Below, piece after piece: positions 1 through 7,325 of a stretch of 64,000 nt of DNA (within the stretch, counting starts at the first letter, position 1; every line of letters begins with the position of its first letter). Under the pieces are notes generated by a model. The model was not told where the DNA came from. It made no database searches and saw only the letters and a list, made by a program, of their open reading frames with translations. The position numbers and the translations under genes were made by a program. The stretch covers positions 3,720,001 to 3,784,000 of the forward strand of contig OZ220748.1 in assembly GCA_965117035.1 (NCBI GenBank), given 5' to 3'. Origin of the DNA: CAZENU01 sp965117035. Its GTDB lineage: Bacteria > Chloroflexota > Dehalococcoidia > Lucifugimonadales > CAZENU01.

Positions 1-2008
1 CCCTGCCGTACGAGTCGTCGCCCCAGCAGGTCACGGAGCCGTCGCCCCTCACCCCACAGGCGTGGAGGACCCCGGCGCTGACCGATACGAACGGCCCCTC
101 GGGCGCCGAGGATCGGTCGGCCTTGTCGAGGCCCCAGCAGACTACGGAGCCGTCGGTCCTCATCCCGCACGTGTGTTCATGGCCGGCGCTCACGGAGGCG
201 AACTGCCCTTCCGGCGGCGTGGCTCTGCCGAAGTGGTCGTAGCCCCAGCAGGCGACTGAGCCGTCCGTCCTCACGCCGCAGGTGTGACCGCTTCCGGCGC
301 TGACCGAGGCGAACCGGCCATTCGACGGCATGGCGGTGCTGTGCCTGTCGCTACCCCAGCAGACGATGGTGCCGTCGGTCCTCACCCCGCACGTGTAGAT
401 GGAGCTGGCGCTGACCGAGGCGAATCGGCCCTCCGGCGGCGAGGCTTCGCCACGGGTATCGTCGCCCCAGCAGGCGACGGAGCCGTCGATCTTCACCCCG
501 CATGTGTGACCGCCCCCGGCGCTGACGGAGGCGAACCGTCTCTCCGGTGACCTGGGCTGGCCGTGTTCATTCCTGCCCAGGCAGACGAAGTAGCCATCAC
601 TCTGCACCTCGCACGTGAGGAGCGGCCCGGCGTTCGCGAAGGCCAACTGTCTCTCGGGCGCCCTCGCCTGGCCGTAGTCGTTTCTGCCCCAGCAGGCTAC
701 AGCGCCGTCGGTAGTCACCCCGCAGGTATGGAAGTCCCCGGCGCTGACGGAGGCGAACCGCCCAGCGGGCGGCGAGGCCTGGCCGTAGAAGTCCTGGCCC
801 CAGCAGGCGACGGCGCCGTCGGTCGTCACCGTGCAGGTGTGGGTCCTACCGGCGTCGACCGACGTGAACTCGCCGCCGGGCGGCGAGGCCCGGCCATATC
901 TGTCCGAGCCCCAGCAGACTACCGCGCCGCCAGCCGTCACTCCGCAGGTGTGGTCTCTTCCGGCGCTGACCGAGACAAACTCCCCATCCGGACTGGCAAC
1001 GTGGTTGTCGTAGCTGGAGACCTTGGTCGCTGCTCTCCCCGGGTCGCTCCTGGGGCTCTGAGGTCCTGTGTCGACCGGGTCGCTCTCGGAGACCGCCTCC
1101 GCCGGGTCTTCTGCCAACGCTTCCCTTGCTCTGAAGTCGCGGTATCGGACGTCCCCAAGCTTGGACGATATCAGTATCTCCTTCGTCATCGTGCGTTCCG
1201 GGAGATCGAAGCAGGAAACAAGATCGCCGTTGACGCGCAGGCACCCTCGGTTCCCGACAATGGCCACGCCGAGCCGGTTTGAGCCGCCGGCGCCGGTGTC
1301 GAACGGGCCGGTGATCTTCCCGCCGCCGATTTCGACCTGCCACTGGTCGATCTTGACGTGGGCGGACCCCAGGGCAGCCCTCTGAACGTACACTCTCCAG
1401 GTCCGGTCGTTCGCGACCCTGATCTCGATATGATCCGCGACCCCATCCTGGAACGGGCCCCCGATCGTGAAACCGTACTTGAACAGGACCGACTCTGTCG
1501 GGTTGAAGAACGTGGCATCAGCCGCGAAGTCGTCGAAGGAGCCGCCGAGCGGGTCTGAGCGGGTCCCGCACGGCGGGAAACAGGACAGATCGCCTCGCGG
1601 TCGGGTAACGTAGTTCCTGGGGCTGGGGCTCACTGGCTTCGCGTTGGGCCCCTGCGACTCCGCGTCGCCGGAGTCGGCCTTGGATCCCTGCTGCCCCAGG
1701 GCGCCCCGGTCATCCTTGGGCCCCTGCGACTCCGCGTTGCCGGTGTCGGCCGTGGGTCCCTGCGGCGCGGCGTCGCCCTGGTCATCCTTGGGCCCCTGCG
1801 ACTCTGCGTCGCCAGGGTCGTCCTTGGGGCCCTGTGGCCCTACGTCGACACCATCACCCTTGGGGCGAGAAACCGAGTTCTCCTGCCCGATTTGCCGGCC
1901 CTCCTGTTCACCCGGTCCTGCCCAGCACGCCAGCCCAATGAGCATGACGAGCATTGCAAGGGACGGCGTGAGTCTCGTTCTACATCCGGTCGTTAGGCGG
2001 ATGAACAT
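1..2008 (-). CDS. Secreted RCC1-repeat protein, 3' end beyond window
   Basis: Open reading frame on the minus strand that starts at ATG 2008 and is still open at base 1 (about 669 residues visible). A basic N-terminus and a hydrophobic stretch ending LIGLACWAG look like an export signal, possibly a lipoprotein signal, although the lipobox is not ideal. Next comes a low-complexity collagen-like stretch repeating units such as GPQGPKDDPGDAES, then a globular domain of about 200 residues I do not recognise, then at least nine RCC1/BLIP-II-type repeats of about 36 residues (from base 960 to 1). Each has the core HTCGVxxDGxVxCWG and most keep two cysteines. RCC1-like propellers usually bind proteins. 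A secreted or surface-anchored adhesion or binding role is inferred. It lies outside the mobile element. Confidence 0.8.
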   Translation of the reverse strand, partial: MFIRLTTGCRTRLTPSLAMLVMLIGLACWAGPGEQEGRQIGQENSVSRPKGDGVDVGPQGPKDDPGDAESQGPKDDQGDAAPQGPTADTGNAESQGPKDDRGALGQQGSKADSGDAESQGPNAKPVSPSPRNYVTRPRGDLSCFPPCGTRSDPLGGSFDDFAADATFFNPTESVLFKYGFTIGGPFQDGVADHIEIRVANDRTWRVYVQRAALGSAHVKIDQWQVEIGGGKITGPFDTGAGGSNRLGVAIVGNRGCLRVNGDLVSCFDLPERTMTKEILISSKLGDVRYRDFRAREALAEDPAEAVSESDPVDTGPQSPRSDPGRAATKVSSYDNHVASPDGEFVSVSAGRDHTCGVTAGGAVVCWGSDRYGRASPPGGEFTSVDAGRTHTCTVTTDGAVACWGQDFYGQASPPAGRFASVSAGDFHTCGVTTDGAVACWGRNDYGQARAPERQLAFANAGPLLTCEVQSDGYFVCLGRNEHGQPRSPERRFASVSAGGGHTCGVKIDGSVACWGDDTRGEASPPEGRFASVSASSIYTCGVRTDGTIVCWGSDRHSTAMPSNGRFASVSAGSGHTCGVRTDGSVACWGYDHFGRATPPEGQFASVSAGHEHTCGMRTDGSVVCWGLDKADRSSAPEGPFVSVSAGVLHACGVRGDGSVTCWGDDSYGR

Positions 2009-2242
2009 CCAAGTTGCACCCGAGGTAAAGACTCAAGCGAGATGCTGGCAGGGGGCGACGGGGCGGCGCTTGGGCCGCTGATCAGTCCTCCGTCAGGATC
2101 ACCCGCCACATCAGGAGGCGAGCACACATGTCCCATCGACCACCCCACACAAGAAACAGCGTACTTGTCGATCCCCTGCGGGGTCAATTCTCGAGTCGGC
2201 CAAGTCGCCTCCACCCGGCAACTGTTCAGACTCGAGGTGTCC

Positions 2243-2414
2243 ACACAACCCGTTCACCCCGAGTAGCGCCCCTGCTCTGAGCGGCGCGTATCGAGGGGCG
2301 CACGCAGCTCTTGCCGCCAATACTGGTCTCGGCCCCGCCAGAAGACCGGGTTGTGCCGGCCCTTCGATACACCCCGACGAAGCGTCTGGGCACTCGGGGC
2401 GAACGGGTTGTGTT
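2243..2414. repeat. Nested inverted repeats, MITE-like
   Basis: Bases 2243-2264 and 2393-2414 form 22-bp inverted arms with one mismatch (ACACAACCCGTTC...CCCCGAGT). Inside, 2288-2299 and 2360-2371 form 12-bp arms with one mismatch. The roughly 170-bp unit has no convincing ORF. It could be a non-autonomous transposable element or an RNA hairpin. The rest of the 2009-2829 gap holds only this element, the inverted repeat at 2566 and the tandem repeats at 2643. Confidence 0.6.
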
Positions 2415-2565
2415 GGCGTCTGCCCCACCCCTGCCAGATTCCATTGACCACAACACCGTCACACCCGCGAAGAGCCCGCACGCGTGAAGGCACACCGCCA
2501 TCCAGAGCTTGGGAGCATTCGTCCCCTTGACTCTGAACAGTTACTCCACCCGCCGAGCCCTGGAC

Positions 2566-2589
2566 ATAATAGTACAAACGTGCTATTAT
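2566..2589. promoter_or_regulatory. Operator-like inverted repeat (LexA-like shape)
   Basis: Arms ATAATAGTAC (2566-2575) and GTGCTATTAT (2580-2589) are 10 bp with one mismatch around the spacer AAAC. The AC-AAAC-GT centre resembles actinobacterial LexA boxes, but the arms differ from the usual CGAAC/GTTCG. The site lies 240 bp upstream of the SplB-like gene. From memory, the mycobacterial homologue (Rv2578c) is in the LexA regulon. Control of the 2830 gene is inferred. Confidence 0.4.
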
Positions 2590-2642
2590 TGCGACCGATT
2601 GTTGGGAGACGCCCGGAATGTTCGTTCACGGTTACATGCGGA

Positions 2643-2780
2643 TGGAACACCACTGTCCCATTTTGTTCCGCGGTGTTCCACTCCAGATAGGAAGGGTGGA
2701 ACACCGGGTGTCCCATTTCCTGGGAAAGTGTTCCACCGCCCAGATAGGAATGGAACACTCTGGAACGGAATGGAACAGTT
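2643..2780. repeat. About 54-bp tandem repeats carrying TGGAACAC/GTGTTCCA
   Basis: TGGAACAC occurs at 2643, 2697 and 2751, a regular 54-bp step. The first two copies continue with TGTCCCATTT, the reverse-complement half GTGTTCCA and CCAGATAGGAA. The third copy breaks down into TGGAAC repeats. Each unit can fold or form a dyad site. It lies directly upstream of the gene at 2830 and could be a multi-copy operator. The short ORFs across it look like products of the repeat. Confidence 0.65.
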
Positions 2781-2829
2781 CGTGGGAAGTCGCGGCCCCC
2801 GCCCTGGTCCGGACGGTCTGAGCCGCTGA

Positions 2830-3738
2830 ATGGGTGCGGCGCGCCCGGCGGCCCCGCGGCCGACCTACCGGCTCACCGAGTGCAAAACCGCCCTGAACCG
2901 TGTCGCGGGCATGGACTTCAGGTGGTCGCTCAACCCGTATCGAGGCTGCGTCCACGGATGCCACTACTGCTTCGCCCGGCGCTACCACTCCCACCTCGAG
3001 CTCGACCCCGGCGACGACTTCACCGGTGTCATCTTCGTCAAGGCCAACTGCCCTGAGGTGCTCGGCCTGGAGCTGTCGCGGCCCTCATGGCGGCGAGACA
3101 CCGTCGCCGTAGGCACCGCGACCGACCCGTACCAGCCGATAGAGGGCAAGTACCGGCTCACCCGCCGCTGCCTCGAGATGTTCGCGGCCTGGCGCACCCC
3201 CATCGCCCTCCTCACCAAGGGCACCCTGGCCGTCCGGGACGTCGACGTCCTCCAGGAGTTGACCAGCAGGACCGGGTCGACCATCTGCTTCAGCGTCACG
3301 ACGGTCGACCGGGAGACGGCCCGCGGCCTGGAGCCGGGCACGCCGCCGCCGGAGAAGCGCCTCCTCGCCATGTCGCGGCTCGTCGACGCCGGCGTCAACG
3401 CGGGCGTGGCGCTGGCGCCCGTCGTTCCCGGCATCACCGACGGCAGGGCCAACATCGAGGCCGTCGTACGCGCCGCCGCCGACCACGGGGCCCGGTTCCT
3501 CTGGTCCAGCGTCCTCTATCTCAAGCAGGGGACCAAGGACCACTTCCTCGACTACGTCGCCAGCGAGCACCCGTCGCTCCGGCACGAGTACCGGAGCATG
3601 TACCCCGGCGCCTACGCTCCCGACAGCCTGCAGCGCGGGATAAGCCGCAGCGTGGACGACGCCATGCGCGCCAGCGGCCTCGCGCCCCGCCCTCCTCGCC
3701 GCCGCCCGGAGCCCGTACAGCTCCGGCTGGGGCAATGA
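2830..3738 (+). CDS. Rv2578c/SplB-like radical SAM protein
   Basis: 302 residues. The radical SAM iron-sulfur motif is clear near the N-terminus: NPYRGCVHGCHYCFAR, with Cys 40, 44 and 47 (CX3CX2C). The N-terminal context and the TDPYQPIEGKYRLTRRCLE segment match the Rv2578c family, relatives of spore photoproduct lyase. The substrate is unknown and the DNA-repair link is by family resemblance only. The gene stands alone, with an unusual repeat-filled upstream region (2566-2780). Confidence 0.8.
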   Translation: MGAARPAAPRPTYRLTECKTALNRVAGMDFRWSLNPYRGCVHGCHYCFARRYHSHLELDPGDDFTGVIFVKANCPEVLGLELSRPSWRRDTVAVGTATDPYQPIEGKYRLTRRCLEMFAAWRTPIALLTKGTLAVRDVDVLQELTSRTGSTICFSVTTVDRETARGLEPGTPPPEKRLLAMSRLVDAGVNAGVALAPVVPGITDGRANIEAVVRAAADHGARFLWSSVLYLKQGTKDHFLDYVASEHPSLRHEYRSMYPGAYAPDSLQRGISRSVDDAMRASGLAPRPPRRRPEPVQLRLGQ

Positions 3739-3848
3739 TCTCCGCGCGGCCGGCGCCCTGACCCCGGCCCTTCGCACCGCCGGATGGTAGAATCGTCGTC
3801 CGAGCCGGGGAGGGCAGGCCTCCCACTACGAGCCCGAGGGGAGCACAA

Positions 3849-4922
3849 ATGCAGGTACTCACCGCGGAGGCGATCCGGACCATAGCGAGCGAGGTGCTGC
3901 ACGCGGCGGGCGCGTCCGAGCATCACGCCGGGGTGGTCGGAAGCCACCTGGCCGACGCCAACCTGGCAGGCCACGATTCCCACGGCTTCATCCGCATAAC
4001 GCAGTACGTCAAGGAGATCGACGATGGCGACGTCGATCCCACCGCGCGCCCCGACGTGATCCGCGAGCACGCCGCCGTGGCCCACGTCGACGGCAACCTG
4101 ACGTTCGGGCAGGTCGTCGCCGGGTTCGCGCTCGATCTCGCGATGGAGCGGGCGAGGGAGTACGGAGTCGGGCTCGTCAACATGTGCAACCTGACCCACA
4201 CGGGCAGGGTGGGGGCGTACCCCGAGAAGGCCGCCTCCGAGGGAATGGCCGCGATCATGTGCACCGGCTCCGTCGGCGGCAGGGTCGCCAACAACGTGAC
4301 GCCGTTCGGCGGGAGGGCGCGGCGCCTGGGCACCAACCCGATCGCAATGGCGTTCCCCTCCGATGAAGGCCGTGTCGCGCTGCTCGACTTCGCTACGTCG
4401 ATAGCGGCCGAGGGCAAGCTCCGCGTCTACCGCGCCAAAGGCGAGACGCTGCCCGACGACTGGGTTCTGGACAAGGACGGCGTCCCCTCCAGGGACCCGA
4501 ACGCCTACTACGAGGGCGGCGCGCTGCTGCCCATCGGCGGGCTGCACGGCGGCCACAAGGGCTACGCGCTGTCGTTCATGGTCTCCATGCTCGGCGCCGT
4601 CATGGGAAGCGCAGCCCGGCCGGCGGCCACCATCCCGGACCAGGTCACCGGCTCCACCATCATCGTGATGGACCTCGCCGCGATGGGGCCCATCGACGAC
4701 ATCCGGGGCACCGTGGGCGAAGTCGTCGACTACGTGAAGGACACGCCCCTCGCCGAGGGGTCGAGCGGAATACTCTATCCCGGCGAGTTCGAGGCGCTGA
4801 CGCGCGAGGACCGGCTCGAGAACGGAGTCTCCATCGCCGACACGACGTGGGACGAGGTGTCCGCGCTGATAGACCGGTTCGGGCTCACCGACAGGCTTGC
4901 CCCGCTCGCGCCCAGGGCCTGA
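3849..4922 (+). CDS. Ldh-family NAD(P)-dependent oxidoreductase
   Basis: 357 residues, the usual length for the malate/L-lactate/ureidoglycolate dehydrogenase (Ldh_2) family. Landmarks are GHDSHGFIRI (residues 41-50), the NMCNLTHTGR segment (111-120) that carries a family histidine, RRLGTNPIAMAFP (159-170) and a C-terminal GLHGGHKGYALS region. The family oxidises or reduces 2-hydroxy acids in the cytoplasm. The substrate cannot be told from sequence. A GAGGGGAGC ribosome-binding site lies just upstream of ATG 3849. No operon partner is seen: the next genes are on the other strand. Confidence 0.85.
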   Translation: MQVLTAEAIRTIASEVLHAAGASEHHAGVVGSHLADANLAGHDSHGFIRITQYVKEIDDGDVDPTARPDVIREHAAVAHVDGNLTFGQVVAGFALDLAMERAREYGVGLVNMCNLTHTGRVGAYPEKAASEGMAAIMCTGSVGGRVANNVTPFGGRARRLGTNPIAMAFPSDEGRVALLDFATSIAAEGKLRVYRAKGETLPDDWVLDKDGVPSRDPNAYYEGGALLPIGGLHGGHKGYALSFMVSMLGAVMGSAARPAATIPDQVTGSTIIVMDLAAMGPIDDIRGTVGEVVDYVKDTPLAEGSSGILYPGEFEALTREDRLENGVSIADTTWDEVSALIDRFGLTDRLAPLAPRA

Positions 4923-4952
4923 CGGCCGTTCGGAGCGTCGGCGGAAGCCGCG

Positions 4953-5633
4953 TCAGTCGTCGTCGCCGCCCTTGGACTCGACCCGCCTGAACGGGTACAC
5001 CCAGTCCGCAAGCGACCTGGGGTTGCGCGACTGCACCCAGAGCCTGCCGCGCCCCTCGAACCGCATCAGCACCTGGTCTGAGAACAGGAACGACCGTATC
5101 TTGCGCGCCTTCGTCAGGCTGTACTGGAGGCTCGGCTCCCACGCCACGGCGTGACCGTTGTCGATCACGTACGAGCCGTCGACGTCGATCCGCTCGACAT
5201 CCCCGTAGCCGTTGAAGAACAGCGTGCCCGTGCCGCTGACAGTCAGGACGAACAGGCCCTCGTTGAACAGGCCCCGCAGCCCCTGGAAGTTGGAGTCGGT
5301 GTGGATGTCGGGCGTCGATGCCAGGTAGGCGTTCTTCTCCAGCAACAGCTCGTCCCGGTCCATGTCGTGGGCGATGATGTTGCCGGACTGCCCCGGCGCC
5401 AGCCCGATCACCCCGTTTCCGCCCTCGGCGCGGTAGGTGTTCTGGAAGAAACTCTCCCCGGTGAGGAACGTCCGCTTGAGCCCGGCGATCGCGCCGCCTC
5501 GCGCCGAGGTCTGCAGCACGACGTTCTCGCTCATCCACGCCATGGCGCCGGCCTCGGAGACCAGCTCCTCCGACGCGCTCAGCTCGACCTCCAGGGTGCT
5601 GTACGTGGGCTGATGGTCGATCGTGTATCTCAT
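4953..5633 (-). CDS. AIM24-family protein (third of three)
   Basis: 226 residues from ATG 5633 (MRYTIDHQ). It has the AIM24/TIGR00266-type beta-rich pattern: GAMAWMSENV near the N-terminus, TGESFFQNTY, GTLFFNGYGD and VIDNGHAVAWEPSL. The start overlaps the stop of the upstream gene by one base (TGATG), so translation is probably coupled. The function of bacterial AIM24 proteins is not established. The very acidic tail ends GGDDD. A much longer reading frame extends upstream through the two other AIM24 genes, but it lacks family sequence before this ATG. Confidence 0.85.
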   Translation of the reverse strand: MRYTIDHQPTYSTLEVELSASEELVSEAGAMAWMSENVVLQTSARGGAIAGLKRTFLTGESFFQNTYRAEGGNGVIGLAPGQSGNIIAHDMDRDELLLEKNAYLASTPDIHTDSNFQGLRGLFNEGLFVLTVSGTGTLFFNGYGDVERIDVDGSYVIDNGHAVAWEPSLQYSLTKARKIRSFLFSDQVLMRFEGRGRLWVQSRNPRSLADWVYPFRRVESKGGDDD

Positions 5634-6322
5634 CAGTTCTGCCTCTCGGGGAGCATCGGCCCGAGGGTGCGGCCGAACTCGTCCGGGTTGTGGCTCTGGA
5701 CCAGGAGCTTGCCGTGTCCGCTGAAATTCAGCACGAGGCCCTCGCCCGCCAGGAACGACTGGATCCAGCTCCCGCCCGCCTTGCCCAGGCTGTAGCTCAG
5801 CGAGTCCTGGAACGCCACGACGTGGCCCGTGTCGACCGTCAGCTCGTCGGTGACGTTGACCTCCTCGATGCTGCCGAACGCGTTGACCAGCAGCGTCCCC
5901 GCGCCCGTCACGTTCAGGAAGGACAGCGACTCGCCGGAGAAGACTCCGCGCAGCCCCTGGAACTCGGTGTCGATGTTCAGGCCGTCGGTCGAGCCGAGGT
6001 AGCTGCCGCCCGCGCACACCCATCCGGCTACGCCGTCGCAGGGGATCGAGGCGATCTGGCCCTGCAGCGTCGGCGCCAGGCCGACCTCGCCCTCCTCGCG
6101 GTCGGTGCAGGAGTAGGTCGAGAAGAAGAAGCTCTCGCCGGCGAACATCCTGCGCACGCCGCTCAGCAGACCGCCGGTCTGCTTCGTTCGCGTCGTGACG
6201 TCTATGTCGATGTTGGATGACGCCCTGAACATGGCGCCCGACTCGGAGACGAACCTCTCGCCCGGCCGGATCTGGACCAGCGCCCAGCTGAAGGCGCCCC
6301 TGTCTACTAGCCGTACGTTCAC
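5633..6322 (-). CDS. AIM24-family protein (second of three)
   Basis: 229 residues from a GTG start at 6322, with GGAGGGAG upstream as ribosome-binding site. Family landmarks are ESGAMFRASS, GESFFFSTYS, FSGESLSFLNVTGAGTLLVN and VDTGHVVAFQ. It overlaps the downstream gene by one base and follows the upstream gene after 12 bases, so the three genes form one operon. It is divergent from its neighbours: the GAMAWM motif has become GAMFRA, and an extra cysteine-containing loop (SYSCTDREE, SIPCDGV, WVCAGG) is present. Confidence 0.85.
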   Translation of the reverse strand: MNVRLVDRGAFSWALVQIRPGERFVSESGAMFRASSNIDIDVTTRTKQTGGLLSGVRRMFAGESFFFSTYSCTDREEGEVGLAPTLQGQIASIPCDGVAGWVCAGGSYLGSTDGLNIDTEFQGLRGVFSGESLSFLNVTGAGTLLVNAFGSIEEVNVTDELTVDTGHVVAFQDSLSYSLGKAGGSWIQSFLAGEGLVLNFSGHGKLLVQSHNPDEFGRTLGPMLPERQN

Positions 6323-6334
6323 TGGCTCCCTCCG

Positions 6335-6994
6335 CTAGCCACTGCAGAACGGCGACAGCCAACCGGCGATGCCGCCCATCGTCCGCGTCTGGAGGAACAC
6401 TTTGCCCGAGCCGGAGAAGTTCATCGCCAGACCCTCGCCGGACAGCACGGTGCTCTTCAGGTTGCCCATTCCCCGGATCGAGTAGCTGACACCCGGCTCC
6501 CAGGCCACTACATATCCCGTGTCGACCGTCAGCGAGCCCTCGACCTCCTTTTCGACCAGGGCGCCGTAGGCGTTGAAGAACAGGTCGCCGGTGCCGCTGC
6601 ACTCGATCAGGAACGCGCCCTCGCCCGATAACAGCGAGCGCAGACCGCCAAACCTGGTCTTGAGCTTGATGCCGGGGGTGCTCGCCATGTAGGAGCCCGC
6701 GGTCAGGATGAACGAGTCGCCTTCCAGCCTGCGGTGGGCGACCGAGCCCGGCGTGGCCGGTGAGAACGTCACCGTGCCGATGCCCGGGTGGCTGTACTCC
6801 GCTACGAACAGGGACTCGTTCGCCAGCAGTCTTCGTATCAGCGCCTTGAACAGCCCCCCGAGCAGGCGGATCTTGACGTTGGTGCCTGCGGACATCCACG
6901 CCATTGAGCCGCCCTCCGCGACGATCCTGTCGCCCGGGCGAAGCTCGACCTTTATCTGTCCGTAGTCGGGATTGCCGTCGATCCGGAATTCCAT
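6335..6994 (-). CDS. AIM24-family protein (first of three)
   Basis: 219 residues from ATG 6994 (MEFRIDGNPDYG), preceded by GGGAGGG. The frame continues to an ATG at 7111, but that stretch is arginine-rich and not family-like, so the later start is preferred. Landmarks are EGGSMAWMSAG, ANESLFVAEY, CSGTGDLFFNAYG and VDTGYVVAWEPGV. It is the first gene of the three-gene AIM24 operon. Tandem paralogues suggest a hetero-oligomer, which is inference. Confidence 0.87.
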   Translation of the reverse strand: MEFRIDGNPDYGQIKVELRPGDRIVAEGGSMAWMSAGTNVKIRLLGGLFKALIRRLLANESLFVAEYSHPGIGTVTFSPATPGSVAHRRLEGDSFILTAGSYMASTPGIKLKTRFGGLRSLLSGEGAFLIECSGTGDLFFNAYGALVEKEVEGSLTVDTGYVVAWEPGVSYSIRGMGNLKSTVLSGEGLAMNFSGSGKVFLQTRTMGGIAGWLSPFCSG

Positions 6995-7325
6995 TCTTCG
7001 CAGACCCTCCCGGCAGCGCCGCCGAGCACCCGCAATCCGGTACTCTGCCCCGTACGGCGCGAAATGGGGTAAAGGGCACGGTAGCAGTGGGCGCGTTTCC
7101 CTGTCAAACACACTGTGGGCGCGTTTGGGGCCTATCGCGCGGTCGTTGCCGGCAGTGCCGCCGCCGCTGCGCCGGTGGAACGACAGCCCCCCCCCAGGAT
7201 CGTGTACTCCAACAGGACCGACGTGCCGATTCGCGGCTAGTGCACGGATACGCCGCCTTGCTGGCGAAATGACCGCTTTGCTATATTGGCTGCGCCACGG
7301 ACGGCGCCCGCCGTCCGGAACCGGT
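6995..7325. other. Intergenic gap before tRNA-Ala, with a 9-C tract
   Basis: Divergent promoter space between the AIM24 operon and tRNA-Ala. It holds a run of nine cytosines at 7187-7195 and the tRNA promoter at 7258-7287. I see no convincing protein-coding gene. Confidence 0.5.
7258..7287 (+). promoter_or_regulatory. Candidate sigma-70-type promoter of tRNA-Ala
   Basis: TTGCTG (7258-7263) and TATATT (7282-7287) are separated by 18 bases. Transcription would begin about 30 bases before the tRNA. This AT-rich -10 stands out in GC-rich DNA. Confidence 0.5.

Noticed and set aside
2618..2821. 67-residue ORF over the tandem repeats
   Set aside because: Its sequence is only the translation of the 54-bp DNA repeat; no ribosome-binding site or family.
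4953..7079. A 708-codon frame spanning the whole AIM24 region
   Set aside because: Only its last 226 codons are family-like; the rest runs out of frame across two better-supported AIM24 genes and is arginine-rich.
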